Shown piece by piece: positions 62,061-64,000 of a stretch of 64,000 bases of DNA. The stretch comes from Hypomesus transpacificus (Eukaryota; Chordata; Actinopteri; Osmeriformes; Osmeridae): assembly GCF_021917145.1 (NCBI RefSeq), contig NC_061075.1:1354215-1418214 (forward strand). Direction: 5' to 3'. A program made the translations under genes and the position numbers. The notes under the pieces were generated by a model. The model was given only the letters and a program-made list of their open reading frames with translations, was not told where the DNA came from and searched no databases. Every line of letters begins with the position of its first letter. Position 1 is the first letter of the stretch.

Positions 62061-64000
62061 CTCGGGCCCTGCCGCGGAGCAGGATGGAACAACTACCGTG
62101 TGTCTTGACGCTAATAATAATAATCATCATCATTATAATAATGATAATACCTTTTATTTATAGGTTACTGCATACGCCTGACAGCATAAAAACATGAATA
62201 GTATTCGAAACAATACAGACATACCATACAAAGAACAAGATCAGTAAAAGCCTTGATAAACGGAGAAGTTGCGAATGACAGTAATTCTAAGTGTTTACGT
62301 AGCATCCAGGCTGGTCTCTGCCTTGTCAAACTGAAACTTATCTCTGGTTGAGATGGAGAAGGTTGCTTTTGTGTGGATTTCCTCTTTCAGAGTAAAGGTT
62401 AAAGCGATATGGTTTTCACGTGGGGATAAAAGTTTATTAGTTGGAGAAGACACACAACCTCAAGTCGCCACAGTACCCACACCCCCACCCTCTGTTTTGG
62501 AGCAGGTTCATACGCAACAATGATCATGCATTTTTTCCGCAGGAGGGCTGATGATTACTGTCCAGGGAGCTAGGCTATTTTCAGATCAATGCAAACCGCC
62601 TTTTTTCCTTGGTGAAATCCCATATCTCCAGAGGCTGAGTAGGTGGCAGGTTTGTTGACAGGCACATTTACACCCACATACATCCTGTAAGCTAAAAGAT
62701 GATCTTTGGGGGGGAGGAATGAAAATTGCATTTTTTTGGGGGGGGGTGTTGGGGTGGATCCCAGGTGGCTGGGTTAGTGACAGGATTGAAGAGAAGGGAA
62801 TTTACACCTCTGCATATCACGTGAGATCATATATTACCTCGAGGGAAGGAAGGAAGGAATGAGGTATCTCTGAACTATGCTTACGAGCCTGTGCAGATGA
62901 GAGTTGAGTTCTAAGGGACCTACACCTGGCCTTTAGATTGTGTCCTAATCCAGTTGGACCCAGCTCTGCCCTTATCTTAGGCATCCAAGGACGTGCCTGA
63001 TTGATGTGGGAAGGCAACAGACATCAGAGCTAAACCAGACCAAGCCAAGTTTAGCCTGCTTGTTAAAGACACACACACACTATCTGTGAATCCAGTGTGC
63101 TAGCCTGTTTGTTTATGTGATTGTTTGTGGTTTTTTGCTCAGGCATGTCTTCGGCCAGCCTCATGTTAGTGGCTGGAACAGCTAACAAACATCACCTTTG
63201 AACCTTCTGGAATCCTGGAGGTAAAAAAATGAAAGAAAAAAACCCAGTACAGACTTTGGTCTCTATAAAGTGTGTCTAACTTAGCTGAGGCTTTGAAAAT
63301 GTTTAACCTGACCAGAAGGGGGTTTGGTCTGGCTGCTGTTGGGTGGCTGATGGCTTTTCTTCACATTCCTGTAAAACACACGTCTGTGAAGAGGAGAGCT
63401 CGCTCCTCCCAGTCCCTGGGTCACAATGGAGCTTCTTCCCAGCGCTGTAGTCAGGCTGACACGACACAAAGACAGGTAATATGACCGAGCCTCCTAGCTC
63501 TGCCATGCAGAGCCACTTCCTGAGGAACAGTGAAGCTAGCTCTTTTTAGGTCAGATTGTGCTTTGGGTTCGTACGAATCTCTCAGCTATCGCTTCGATAA
63601 TGTGTTGTTGCTTACCAGTGTGTGTGTGTCAGGGATGACTGTGCTTGTTAACAGTAGTGTTGTGTTCTGGTCCAGGGCAGCTGTTTGATGTAGCAGACGC
63701 CTGGTCTGGTGTTGGAGAGGTGTGTTCATGTTTCTTTGGTGTCCGACGGCACAGATACAGGCTGGTCACGTCCTCATAAACCTGTTCTCATTACTTAGCA
63801 GGTGGGATTGAATCTGGTCTGAGCGTGTACGTGTGGCCAGGCATGTGTGTGTTTGATTGACAGGCACTACCTTGCCGCATTGGTTTGTCAGAAAGACAGA
63901 CACTGCTATCTGGTTCTCTCTCTCACTCAGTCTCGCACACACACACACACACTCTGTTAGCAATTGAATTCCCTTCAGCTATGACTTCCTTTATAACATT

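Overview
This window is nuclear DNA from a ray-finned fish, most likely a teleost. It carries intron-split vertebrate genes with standard GT-AG borders, very dense microsatellites and minisatellites, and four copies of one tRNA-derived fish SINE. All four recognisable genes lie on the + strand. The species cannot be named from the sequence alone.

Layout. (1) Positions 1-9955 hold the 3' part of a fibrillar collagen gene of the XXIV/XXVII type: 27 short Gly-X-Y exons of mostly 54, 108 or 45 bp, an unusual 867-bp repeat-rich exon, five C-propeptide (COLFI) exons and a 3' UTR. (2) Positions about 10250-18835 hold a complete soat1 gene (sterol O-acyltransferase 1); the exons I assembled give 572 residues. 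(3) Positions about 19740-48030 hold a complete abl2 (ARG) tyrosine kinase gene; the assembled exons give 1219 residues with a myristoylation-type N-terminus, SH3, SH2, kinase, proline-rich tail and F-actin-binding domain. Two further phase-compatible first exons are present, and possibly an intronic polyadenylation site that would give a short isoform. (4) From 48970 to the window end lies the 5' part of osbpl9 (ORP9): four exons encode the complete PH domain, and the rest lies beyond the window. A candidate alternative first exon for a PH-less short form lies near 61545. soat1 and abl2 are also neighbours in mammals.

The genes do not form a pathway or operon. soat1 (ER cholesterol esterification) and osbpl9 (sterol/PI4P lipid transfer) both act in lipid handling, abl2 in cytoskeletal signalling, and the collagen in the extracellular matrix.

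The most unusual property is the behaviour of tandem repeats. Several arrays carry copies of splice or stop signals. One array repeats a 5' splice site beside a collagen C-propeptide exon, and another carries CAG|GTGAGG after the abl2 SH3 exon. A branch-point-plus-pyrimidine unit is repeated upstream of an abl2 exon, and an 89-bp duplication copies the donor of a kinase exon. The stop codons of both the collagen and abl2 lie inside tandem duplications. In addition, a large in-frame repeat exon sits between the collagen triple helix and its C-propeptide. Most long open frames elsewhere are by-products of repeats and are not genes. No CRISPR array, prokaryotic system or virus was seen.
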